A DNA stretch of 16,864 nt from Baffinella frigidus (lineage: Eukaryota; Cryptophyceae; Cryptomonadales; Baffinellaceae), in contig MU647879.1 in NCBI GenBank assembly GCA_026770585.1, positions 3,508 through 20,371 of the forward strand, in the 5' to 3' direction. The position numbers and the translations under genes are program-made. The notes below the pieces were generated by a model. It worked only from the letters and a program-made list of their open reading frames with translations, did not search any database and was not told where the DNA came from. Positions 6,001-14,700 of this stretch are shown in pieces (within the stretch, counting starts at the first letter, position 1; every line of letters begins with the position of its first letter).

Positions 6001-8732
6001 AGGTTGCCAGCGCGGGACCAGAGTGACGCCGGGGTGTCCACCGGGAGCTGTACGGCCTGACAGGTCACCAGTTCGTGTTCTGGCATCACACTAGGTGGCA
6101 TAAAGACGGAAGGACACTCGTTTCGATCGGGGTCCTGCAGCAGCACGCCGTTATGGTCCATCGGAGGTCGGTCACGGCGTGGCAGGATGACTTTAGCTGC
6201 GAGCGAAGAAGCGTTGGCTGTTCCGTCCGGGTTGGGAAGGCCATAGTCGTCGGCGTCCGGGAGGGACAGCATGTCCGATTCTTTGGTGGTGTCCAGGAGA
6301 TCCGGGCGACGGGAAAGCGCGTCTTCGGTGACGATGCGCTTGCCGGGCCGGTGCTGGATGGTGAACGTGAAGGAGCTAACGTATCCCCACCATCGCTGAA
6401 AGGATAGGGACAGGTCCTTGCTTGTTTTTAACCAGGCCAAAGCGCTTGAATCGGTGATGACGCTGAAAGGAACCCCGGACAAGAACGGTCGGAAGTATTT
6501 CAGGGCCCCGATGAACGACAGCAGTTCGCGGGCGTGCGCGGCCTTGGTACGCTCGGCCGGGTTGAAGCTTTTACAGCGGAACTCAATTGGCTTCCACATG
6601 GTACTGTCGTCTGGCAAGGTGTGCAGTTGCCACAGGCTGCATCTCGCCGCAAACCCGGAGGTGTCGCAGCGTAACTGATAAGGAAGGCCAGTGCGCGGTG
6701 TCGAGAGGACCTGGAGGGAACAACACACGTCCCGCAGGGCCTCGAAGGCCTTTTGTTCTCCGGGTCCCCAGGTGAAAGCGGCGTTTTTGCTCGTCAGCGC
6801 AGCGAGGGGTGCGGCGTAATTGCCGAACCCCTCGATGTGACGTCGTAGGTAGACACAGAAACCGAGGAACGCACGTACGTCCGTCGTGGAAGTTGGGACG
6901 GGCCACTCGCGCAGCGCTGCGACGCGTGCGGGTTGGACCGCCACACCTTCCGCGGAAAGGACGTGCCCGAGGTAGTTACAGCGATCCAGCATGAATTGAG
7001 TTTTCTTTTCGAACAAATGGAGTTCTTGTTCTTCCATGGCGTATAGGAAGGAATAGATGAACCCAAGGTGTTCCTCGAAGGTGCCCCCGTGGATGAGGGC
7101 GTCGTCGAGGAACACAGCAGCGTTTTCGGCCAGGAGGTTGCGACGGTCCGTAGGGTATTTGCTCAAGTCCGGCAGGACGCAGGGCAACGATTGAAGAATT
7201 CCGCTGAACAGGCGTTGTGCCACTGCGGGGCTGGAGGCCAGGCCCTGAGGGCATACCCTCCACTCGAATTGGCCGAAACACGTGGAGAAAGCGGTAAGCC
7301 ATGAGTCTTCATCTCGCAAGCGGTTTTGGAAGAAGAAGTCGGAGCAATCGAAGCTGCTGAACCATACCGACGCTCCCAGCTGGTTTACGATGTTGGTCCA
7401 TTCCGGTGGGGGAAAGTACTGTGTCTCGAGAACTTCGTTGAGAGCACGGTAGTCCACCACGGAGCGCAGGCTTCCGTCTGGTTTGGTCACAAAGAATAGA
7501 CGAGCCGCCGTTCCCGAGTAGCTCGGTCGAATCCATCCTTTGTTGAGATAATCCATAAGGATGGCCTTGGTGTACTCGATTTCTTCTTGACTTAGCCGTC
7601 CGACCCCCGCACGTGGTGGGATGGATGCTCCCGGTTTGAGGTTGCAGCTCCCGTTGACGAAACGGTAGGGAGGTAGCGAATGAGGTTTTCGAAAGACCTC
7701 AGGAAAGCGCGCCACGACATCAAGCCAAGCCTGGGCCCGACGCGGGTCGTCGACTGCGGCGGCGGGTGGCGTTGCCGACAACGGGGTTGCCTCGGCGAAG
7801 AGCGATTCATCCGGCATCATGGGATCGGAAAGTCGCACCTCAACGTGGTGCACCATATGAGGATTGTCGCGCGCGTAGTTAGTCAGGGCTGCAGCGTTCT
7901 TGCGATTCTTAGTAGCACTGCGGCGCACGTGACGCTCGGTAGTAGAAATTCCTCCGGAGTCGACAGGGCCGGGGGTGATATCACAGAAATGCGTTTCGAC
8001 CGATGGTCCACAAGGCTCTTCGTCGAAGACGTAGTGTTCGCACGTGCCTCGGGGCCTTCCGAGGAGTGGGATCAACACTGAAGGAGAGCCTGTAGTGGTG
8101 GTCACCGAGATCTTGTAACTGGGGGTGGAGTCGTGAAGGACGAAACCGCCCTGCAGAGGGAGGATGTAGTCGAAACCCATGATCACGTCCTCGGTGATGT
8201 CAGCCACCACGAAACGGGCGCTTGGAAGTAGCTGGACGCGCGGGCCCAGACCGGTACTGTCGAGCACGTGGTGTGGGAGGCGAATACGCACGTCAGAAGG
8301 GGTCCATCCGTAGACAGCGCTGTTGGACCCATCTGCTACAGTGATGGAGCCGGTATCAGACGCCTTGGCGGGGACGTCGAAATCCAGGGAGCGTGCAGCG
8401 CCAGGTGAAAGGACGCAGTGACTTGAGCCACTATCCCAAAGAACCCGGAAGGGCACAGCGGCGGAAGAATGTCCCGTAAGATTGAGGATGCTGCGGGGCA
8501 GAGAGCTGTGATGAACTTTCGGCTCCGGGGGGCATTGAGTGGTGAACACCTCGGCGACGACAGGATCATCGAGTATCAGGTTGGCGTGGGGTGCCGGGAG
8601 TATCGGTTCGGAACAGTCAGGAGTACGGTGTTGAGCTGCGGGAGATGGCATGCCTGACGCATGTGCCGTCACAGAAGGATTCTGTGACGGCCCGGTTGGG
8701 GGGTCCGGGTCATCTCTGCTCGAGCAGCTCAA
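3075..8732 (-). CDS. Pol polyprotein: aspartic protease, RT, RNase H, integrase, chromodomain-like tail
   Basis: This 1885-codon frame encodes the enzymes for proteolytic maturation, reverse transcription and integration. In order: protease with WDSGSSHCVLS (catalytic D100) and a later IMGFDYI; reverse transcriptase at about 356-600 with D462 and FLDD at 541-544; RNase H with D690, E736, D761 and D804 (EDALSR); a Pro-rich linker at about 810-1260; integrase with an HHCC finger (H1313, H1320, C1350, C1353) and D1383, D1447, E1483 in DD35E spacing; VGPFRVI (GPY/F motif, 1619-1625); then a 230-residue extension ending in a chromodomain-like segment. All catalytic residues are present. The first codon here is TTG and the first in-frame ATG is codon 28. 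The frame is open up to 8831 and overlaps Gag in the -1 register, so I infer synthesis as a Gag-Pol fusion by frameshifting rather than independent initiation. Confidence 0.95.
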   Translation of the reverse strand: MSCSSRDDPDPPTGPSQNPSVTAHASGMPSPAAQHRTPDCSEPILPAPHANLILDDPVVAEVFTTQCPPEPKVHHSSLPRSILNLTGHSSAAVPFRVLWDSGSSHCVLSPGAARSLDFDVPAKASDTGSITVADGSNSAVYGWTPSDVRIRLPHHVLDSTGLGPRVQLLPSARFVVADITEDVIMGFDYILPLQGGFVLHDSTPSYKISVTTTTGSPSVLIPLLGRPRGTCEHYVFDEEPCGPSVETHFCDITPGPVDSGGISTTERHVRRSATKNRKNAAALTNYARDNPHMVHHVEVRLSDPMMPDESLFAEATPLSATPPAAAVDDPRRAQAWLDVVARFPEVFRKPHSLPPYRFVNGSCNLKPGASIPPRAGVGRLSQEEIEYTKAILMDYLNKGWIRPSYSGTAARLFFVTKPDGSLRSVVDYRALNEVLETQYFPPPEWTNIVNQLGASVWFSSFDCSDFFFQNRLRDEDSWLTAFSTCFGQFEWRVCPQGLASSPAVAQRLFSGILQSLPCVLPDLSKYPTDRRNLLAENAAVFLDDALIHGGTFEEHLGFIYSFLYAMEEQELHLFEKKTQFMLDRCNYLGHVLSAEGVAVQPARVAALREWPVPTSTTDVRAFLGFCVYLRRHIEGFGNYAAPLAALTSKNAAFTWGPGEQKAFEALRDVCCSLQVLSTPRTGLPYQLRCDTSGFAARCSLWQLHTLPDDSTMWKPIEFRCKSFNPAERTKAAHARELLSFIGALKYFRPFLSGVPFSVITDSSALAWLKTSKDLSLSFQRWWGYVSSFTFTIQHRPGKRIVTEDALSRRPDLLDTTKESDMLSLPDADDYGLPNPDGTANASSLAAKVILPRRDRPPMDHNGVLLQDPDRNECPSVFMPPSVMPEHELVTCQAVQLPVDTPASLWSRAGNLATRVFNSTGLRPRSTPVAPPATPDGMGFSPGESLWAADFDEWPTDCTNITVPVPVTQAPPPHVDQPPRAPSRLSEPRALDPTSMRGTTTPKQPRPLASHASTTGPIPVNQGPQHAMWTSRQRLNYVLNTAFFGPAPGDQIAGPNMTDVLMITPLLQDFPISVSLRPRVTPLVQEGCSGYVFQVTTQPARRSARLAATLDPPTRPDVSSPEVDSDTDDNDSSSCDDSVACHDPRDSHVEAWRTRGRVPPRPKPPVGPPPPAPLGTITLPAAAAAVDDSLPAPDPLDAPWLQNLERFGPAATIADIGTGGRVVDPETPPWLAALHSEWVDPVTFLDLWKPDWVKVFTPLYAATHRWQRLWRNGAGRPHEGFFVRGGLLFKTGFYSDRLCVPCPEARIEILRRLHDSSAAGHCGRHKTAACVQERYYWSGMWSDVNKYVLSCLTCQRNRAVKRSPWGDAKLLGTPDFPWQILHIDWCVGFPPSVHGGRTCDSILTFIDRLSGMCRFVPAAASDTAEDTAMHLINHVIRNHGCPEKIIADNDTRLRAGFWQALTARLGVAMRHTSAYNPKANGKVENSHATLCDILRSMVSRWGSNWSEHLPMAEFAFNSSVCASTGFSPFEVAYGRRPAFPGDLSGIRSDVPRAEVAATRIIALTTACRDHFESSQLDNQEKVSRRTDVPVQLGDLVLLSTKDLVTLRDRTACMRLSSRFVGPFRVIAPPSDEPASRGGPNKNYVWLALPPTLGDILQPISLARCRRFVERPSHLGGKPFAAPQLSLAADWARHTGRHIDKVTVDQLAEFCVGHSLELYLPEDYYPSSHPSFPFQGPRLVRVYDSCRASPRAPLQVAVFLLDCPLTDDPNNMPFETGMLDVRAAAHLPLTVNWTLIRALKFSFPGLEYLKDLLPDAGSSVVYKNSLVPIHRVVADRLSVGVDPTRELLVQFTEHDYENSAWVKEKFVPQIYVDEFWQRVDEDPPLVI
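3102..3254 (-). other. Chromodomain-like C-terminal segment of Pol
   Basis: Residues about 1827-1877 end with RELLVQFTEHDYENSAWVKE followed by KFVPQIYVDEF. This follows the chromodomain pattern of a YLVKW-like strand, then SENTWEP-like and a final helix ending in EEF. The tryptophan of the NTW position is kept, but the KW aromatic is replaced by F. Chromodomains at this place in Ty3/gypsy integrases (chromoviruses) direct insertion to marked chromatin. The match is by eye and divergent. Confidence 0.5.
3855..4865 (-). other. Integrase region of Pol (HHCC, DD35E, GPY/F)
   Basis: Residues about 1290-1626. The zinc-binding part has H1313 and H1320 (HDSSAAGH) with C1350 and C1353. The core has HIDW (D1383), ADND (D1447) and KVEN (E1483), with exactly 35 residues between the last two acids. 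The GPF motif follows at 1620-1622. All residues needed for strand transfer are intact. Confidence 0.93.
4953..6305 (-). other. Long linker between RNase H and integrase
   Basis: Residues about 810-1260, roughly 450 residues where Ty3/gypsy elements usually have far less. Most is Pro/Ser/Thr-rich and looks disordered, with an acidic patch (EVDSDTDDNDSSSCDD, 1121-1136) and a proline run (RPKPPVGPPPPAP). A possibly folded island lies at about 1030-1105 (RLNYVLNTAFFGPAP to the YVFQVTTQ strand). I recognise no domain. Confidence 0.5.
6309..6686 (-). other. RNase H region of Pol
   Basis: Residues about 683-808. LRCDTSG (D690), ARELLSF (E736), VITDSSALAWL (D761) and HRPGKRIVTEDALSR (D804) match the Ty3/gypsy RNase H series in order and spacing. 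It degrades the RNA strand of the RNA-DNA hybrid during reverse transcription. Confidence 0.92.
6939..7667 (-). other. Reverse transcriptase region of Pol
   Basis: Residues about 356-598. Fingers and palm motifs are clear: FFVTKPDGSLRSVVDYRALN, WFSSFDCSDFFFQN (D462), WRVCPQGLASSPAVAQRLF and FLDD (541-544). Two features differ from the usual family pattern: F replaces the tyrosine of YxDD, and about 17 extra residues (around 518-536) lie between the QRLF helix and FLDD. The thumb and connection follow with YLGHVLSAEGV and FLGFCVYLRRHI. Confidence 0.95.
8133..8459 (-). other. Aspartic protease region of Pol
   Basis: Residues about 92-200. FRVLWDSGSSHCVLS is the single catalytic DSG motif of a retropepsin, and DVIMGFDYI matches the second conserved IxGxD-type strand. 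It lies at the N-terminus of Pol, as in Ty3/gypsy elements, and would cleave the Gag-Pol polyprotein as a dimer. Confidence 0.88.
8665..8691. repeat. Perfect 12-bp hairpin near the Gag-Pol junction
   Basis: GCCGTCACAGAA (8665-8676) pairs with TTCTGTGACGGC (8680-8691) around a 3-nt loop with no mismatch. On the transcribed sense strand it starts 46 nt after the slippery heptamer, within the first Pol codons. Two smaller hairpins lie between: CTGC/GCAG with a TCGA loop (8716-8727) and CCCGG/CCGGG (8691-8709). Such structure could pause ribosomes. Confidence 0.8.
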
Positions 8733-11700
8733 ACGCCATTTCCCGGCGAGGAGGCCTCCCGATCGTCGGGCTCCGAAGTGGCGTCTTCGAAGGCTGGAGA
8801 TCCGTGATCGGAGAATTGAGACGGATCGTCGTCAAGATCGTTCACGTCGAGTGGCGGTTCCGTTTCAATGTGGTTGATCTTTCCCTCGAACCTGGCCTTT
8901 GGTGGGCGAATGGCCGAGGCCAGAGGTGCGGGAAAAAAATCACCCCCTCGGGTGTTGGCCTCTCCCGAAACTGCGGCACGGCGGGCGGTGTCGAAACGTT
9001 CGGAGGTTGACGCTTGCCGTTGCGAACGTTCAGACGGATGCCGCGGACCGTAGTCCTGCCGTGGGGCGTTTCCTTGGCGCGGAGGAGGACGGTTGCCCTG
9101 TTGGTAGGAGCCCCGTTGGTTCTGGTTTACGGGGCGGGAGCTGGATCGTTGGTCCCGTTGATTGCCACGGTTGTCGTTGCCGCGGTAACTGCCGTTGCCA
9201 GCACCACGTGGCTCGTCATGGCCGGACGAGTAGCCTCTCCGTTGCTCCCCGCCAGGGCGGTCGTTGTAGTCGCCCCGGTTGTCGTTGCCGCGGTATCCGT
9301 TGTTGTCGTTTCCCCGCTGGTCGTCTCTGCCAGAAGAGTAGCCGCGACGCGGGGACGGTTCGTTCCGGGCGTCACCACGGCCGCGGTCTCCGTCCCGCGG
9401 GTAGTATGACTCGGGTGGGCAGTAATCGTCTCGACGGGGAGCATCGTACCAGGGACCCCGTTCCCGGGACGAGGTCCGAGAGAAGCTCTGGTCGCGGTCT
9501 CCTTCGTTGCGATGCCAAGCACGTCGTTCGTTTGCGAGGCGTTGAGAGGCGTGGGAATCGTTTTGGCCGTCCGAGCGGAAGGATTTCTCTATCCGGGCAC
9601 GGATCACCGATTCGTTTTCCAATCGCTTTTCACAGTTCAAGAACGTGTGAACGATGTTGCCCCCCTTTCGCACGTCTTCCCCACAGTAGTAGCATTGACC
9701 GTTGACGTGACAAAATTCGATGTCCTCACGGTTTCGCCCGGCTGCGAGACAGAAATCCATCACGTCTTTGCGAATAGGTGATGAGCGTTCTGCAATGTGG
9801 TTGATCTTGTTGGTTTCGATCATCAGGTTGTACGCTCCGGCCTGGCGGTCCAAAGATTTGGCGGCCGCCAGGGGGATGGACGTCACGACGTGGCCATCGG
9901 TCATGAATGGCTGCTTGGTATCCCCGACCAGCAACTTAGTCGTGGATGGAGCGACCGTCAGGGCGAGGGCCTCCGAATTGAGAGTCAGAATCCAATTCCA
10001 CAACAAAGCAGGGTTGCGCTGCGTACGTTGAGGCGTCGTCGCGCAGTATTGCTGCGATAGAGACTTGTCGGCGCCTTGTACGAGCAGTTTGAGAGCGTGG
10101 AACTGTTCGTGCCTGGGCACAAAAGGAGAACAATGATGCGGGGGTCTGCTGTGGCCACGTCCGTCGAGTTCGGGGTGCACACCGTAGAACGTGTTCTGAG
10201 CGGTGGTCCACGCGTTGACGAGGGAGCGAGATCTCTGCATTAGAGTTCGTGCGGTGGTGACGGTGGCGACCTCAGCGATCATATTACAGACCCCGTCGCG
10301 GATGTTGACCGGACCACACGATTGGATGAAGTTAAGCGCGAATGCGGGCCAATCTGCGTTGTGGTCGAGTTGTTCGATCTCGTGACGAACCGCGTCAGAC
10401 AGATTGGTGAGTACGGTAGATCGCATCGCTCTGCCGAGAAGCTCCGCGTTGTCGTGACGCTTAGTACTATGAAACGCGACGACGGAGCTAAGGAAGTTAA
10501 TGGCACACACCCCGGTGACCGCGTTGTCGGACACGCCGCGGTTTGCCCCGGTGAACTTTCGAATACCATTCTTATCCTCCCATGGTTTTCCGACGTCGGA
10601 AGTAGTCGGGCGGCCACCCTGAAAAGCGGTGGTGATGTACGAGGCCGCCTCGGAAGATCCCGTGAAGAGGATAGGAGTCGCCACCCCGGTGTGGTAATGG
10701 GTGGAGCCAGCCCCAATAACCGAGTCCGGGGTTGTCGAACCAACCAGGAGGTTCGGCGAGGGCAGCTCTCCTCCTTGGCCGGTGAAAGCAAAACCTCCCA
10801 TCATGGTACGTTGAGCGGGTTCGTGACGTGGCGCCGGTGGTGGCAAGCTGGCGTTGTCACGAGCCCGCGCGTTGGCCATGTCGAGTGCATGCTGCAGGTT
10901 TGACTCGCTCGCGCGTAGGCGTTGAATCTCGGTTAACGGAGCGTGGTGGAATTCGTTCTGTGTTGTCCGAGTTTCGGAGCCGGCCACGGGTTCCATCGTC
11001 CTGTGAGGGACGGGGGGCGGGCGGCCAGCGCCAGTGGCAGCCCCGGCAGTTGAGGAGTCGTGTAGGGCCGGTGCGGCGTGCGCGCGTACGTTTTCCAACA
11101 CCACAGGAAGCAGGCGTCCCTCAGGCGAGTCAAGTTGCCGTGAGGACGTCATGTTGTCCATACGTGTCGTCAGAGTTGCGAGGGACTCGGAGAGTTCACG
11201 ATTCGCTTCGCGGAGTTCACTCACCATGGGGGTCATGCTGCTGTCGAGTAGCTGAGTGACCATAGGAGTGAGGCGCGCGTGTAAGGTGTTCTCAGAAGAT
11301 TCGATAGCCGAGGTTGTTGCAACCTGCATGATCGTCAGCCGGTCCTCCATCAGAGTAGCTCGAGTCGTCGTCTCAGAGCGCAGCTCCTTGGTTTGTGTCA
11401 GAAGTTGCTGGAGGAGGGTAGCCGTCGTTGCTGCGGTGGCGTTAACGGTCCGCAGGTCACCAACCACCGCGGCGAGCGCATCGGATGTCGATACGGCGGC
11501 TTGCCGGGACCGCGCGACTTCCTTGTCGGCACGCAATTGCCACGCGGCGGAGTCGCGGTGTCCTTGGGAAATGCGTTCGGCGAGGGCACGTGCGTCCGGG
11601 ATGGGCAGCAGAAGGGGTGCGTTGTGACCGCTTCCCACGGAATACGCGCTGCCGCTGGAGGGCGTGTGTACAGGGCCGGATCCGGCGCCGGCGCCGGTAG

Positions 11701-14700
11701 CCTGGGCCGCCCCAACAACCCCTCCGGTGGACGGGTGGGCAGCGCCGCCGGCGCCTGAGGACGTTATCCCTTGCTCGCCGAAGGAGTGAAGGCTATCGTT
11801 GGACGGTGACAGGGTTTGGCTTGCGTCCACCAGAGGCATGGTTCCTCCTGACATGAAAGAGCCATCGCCCAGTGTCTCAGGTCTAGGTTGTGAGGTCGAA
11901 TCCAGTGTGCCCCCGAACGAAACTGTCTGCAAAGGGGGTGCGGGCAGTTTCGTCTGCAACTCGCGCTGCGTAGGCCACGTTCCCGGCGTGCCGGGGGGCC
12001 GGTCGGCGGGGCGTGCAAGAATGCGCATTGGAGGTTCGGTGGTCGTGGTTACATGTGCCGATTCACGTGCCATCCTCGTGTCTGGTGTACGGGGTCGGGC
12101 CGGGCACAAGTGATAGTGATCGGACCAGGTTGTGATCGCCTGCTGATGATCACACCACGGACAAGGACGGCACGCGCAGTCGTTGGCGCTGAATGCTCCC
12201 GAGGTAGGCGTGCGGATGGTGCCGTGACAGAGGTTGCACAGCGCTGGCACCGGGGTAGACTGAGGCCCGGGCTCGACGGCACTCAGTAAACCCAACGAGG
12301 TGTCGGGGGACAATGCGAAGGAGGACGATTCCAGTGCACGTTGCGCCGGCAGGGTCTGCCATTCCACCGACTGCGAGAGTGGTGTGAAGAGGGCGGCCGG
12401 TGGACCAGGTAAGTCAGCATCGAGAGGTGTCGCGTTGGGTGACACTTCCGGTTTCACGGCAGACGCTTGAGCCCTCGCGTGGAAGGCGGCCGCCGTCAGT
12501 GACATTTCGTCTGGTTCATAAGTAACGCCCAAGAGACCAGGACTTGACGGGCTGGCCCCACCAACCCCGGCCAGGGTGGTGTCGGCACCGGCTTCGTCAA
12601 CCGGGGCCGCGAGAGCGGAAGCCATAAGTAGGAGGGTAGGACAGACGCGGTTGTGGGCCGTCCAGGAACCTTCTCTCCCAATGGCAACGACGAGGCCGCA
12701 GTGGCGGCATCGTGCAGGCACCGCGGGGCCTGCGTCGTGGTCACCGGGGTCGTCTCCGGCAGGGTCCTCGTCATCGCGGTCCGGGTCTCCGGCACCCCCG
12801 GGTGGGGCACGGGATGAGATCACGTCAACGGCTGAGATGTTCCCGGAGGGCACGTTGAGCGGAGCGTTGTGTACTGCAGGTGCACTTTGGTCAGACGGCA
12901 GACGAGTTGGCGGTGTCGCTTCAGTTGGAGGGCCTGCGGCTGAAGGACGTCCGTCGGTCGTCGGGATGAATCGAGCCACGGCTCCCGTGGACAGAGAGCG
13001 GGGGCGGTCGGCACGACGGGAGTTGCGAAGGTCGGCGACCGTAGCCGAATCGCCATGGCGGTCAGCGGGCAGATCGTCCCGTGAGTGGCTGCGCGACGTA
13101 CCACGGGAGGATGACCGAGTGCGCACCCCTTGGGTTGCGTTTTGCGTTTCCAGAATCCAAACGTGCAGTCGGGTGGCAGGCGGCGGCAGATACGTTCCCC
13201 CAAACAGAGCCTCCTGGAGGAGTGTCGTCGAGGCGTGACAAGATCCGGAACCAGGCCCAGGTTCAGCGTCCCCGTTGTCAACGGAGTCGGCGAACGATGG
13301 ATATTGTATGCACGGGAGGTAGCACGGTCCCGGAGGGACGAGCGGAGACGAGGGCACCTCTTTTCCGAAGGAAGGGCTACTGTCCAAATGGCCCTCCCAG
13401 GGGGGAGCTTTCCTCTCGAGGGAAGGGCCACCGTCCGATTGGGTCCCCCCAGGAGGGGGGTTCACCAGAAGCCGCGAGGAGGTCTCGGGGTATGGTGTCC
13501 GCGCCGCATTGCTCGCAGGCGGTGCCAGGAGAGACCCAGGGTTGACAAGGGCGGGTGAGCCAGCCGCGACAAGTGTGATGTGGGAGTCATATCCAGCGCT
13601 GCGAGCGAAAGAGGAGGACATAGGGTCGGAGCACATCTTAGGAATAAAGTCTTGCGACAGTTCCTCCATGAGGGCACGGTGGAAGATGACATCGATGCAG
13701 GAGTTGCGATCAAGGATTCGGTCCTCGAAGACCATGATGCGGACGGAAACCCAGTGCGCGGCGGATACCCCACCGAAATTACAGCGTACGGTGGTGAAGC
13801 CTAGTCCCCAATACCGAGTATAATGGGGAGAGGACGCCAGCTGGTGCATTCGTCCGAGGCCAGGGCGTAGTTCGAAGAGAAAACCCGCGCCCACAGTGTC
13901 CAAAGCGTTGAGGTCGATCCGTGCGCGAAGCGCAAAGGATCGGGACATCAGGGGGAACGGTGCCATGATGTCGACCGACGCGTTGACATATGAGGTGCTC
14001 TCGAGACCAGGGTGAGGTGCCGTGCCCTGTTGCGACGCGATGTGTACTTGGACGCGTGGATATTTCCAAATGCGATCCAGCGAAGTCACATACCTTCTCT
14101 TGGCGAAGTAACCCGGTGTATTGGGGGGCTCGTCCTCGTCGGAGGATGTGTCGCACAGGAGTGTGTCAACTGTCGGTAGGTGCCAGTGTTCGCGAACGTG
14201 TGCCAATGCCATGAGCTTCCATTGGGCCATGTCGTCATCCGACGCGCCGGAAAGGTGCGAAGACGTCCATCGGGACATGACCTCGTTGGAGATTCCGGCC
14301 TCCATCAGGATCCTCGGGGCGGAATCGTGATCCAAGGTTGCGTAGTTCAGGCCGTGGGAGCTTGGCAGGAACGTCGCCTGTCTCTCACGCGAGATGATTG
14401 CGTCAGGAGGGAGGTGCCAAAACTCGGATGTGCCAAGCTCAAGAGGAAAGCGAAGGAACAATGCTGTGCCCTCCTCGTACGGTTTGGATTCGAGGGCAAA
14501 CACCCGACGATTCAGGTGGATGGTCGGTTGCAAGTCCATTGTGCAGATGATCGCGTCGCGAGCCAGGGCGTGGCGACTGCACAGCACGTTGTCCGGAAAC
14601 CGAGATGTTGGCGAATAGCGTGCGAAGATGGACCAAACCTCCCCAGGTGAGGTTCTCAAACAGAGGCGAACCCAACGCAGGTCTTCGTCGAGTTCTGGCA

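Noticed and set aside
3075-8732. Possibility that Pol is separately initiated at its first codon
   Set aside because: The nominal first codon is TTG and no ATG occurs until codon 28. The overlapping -1 register with a slippery heptamer explains expression better.
12820-13431. 203-codon minus-strand frame overlapping Gag, and a 220-codon + strand frame at 12576-13238
   Set aside because: Both overlap the uninterrupted 2515-codon Gag frame in other registers. Long shadow frames are expected in GC-rich sequence with few stop codons.
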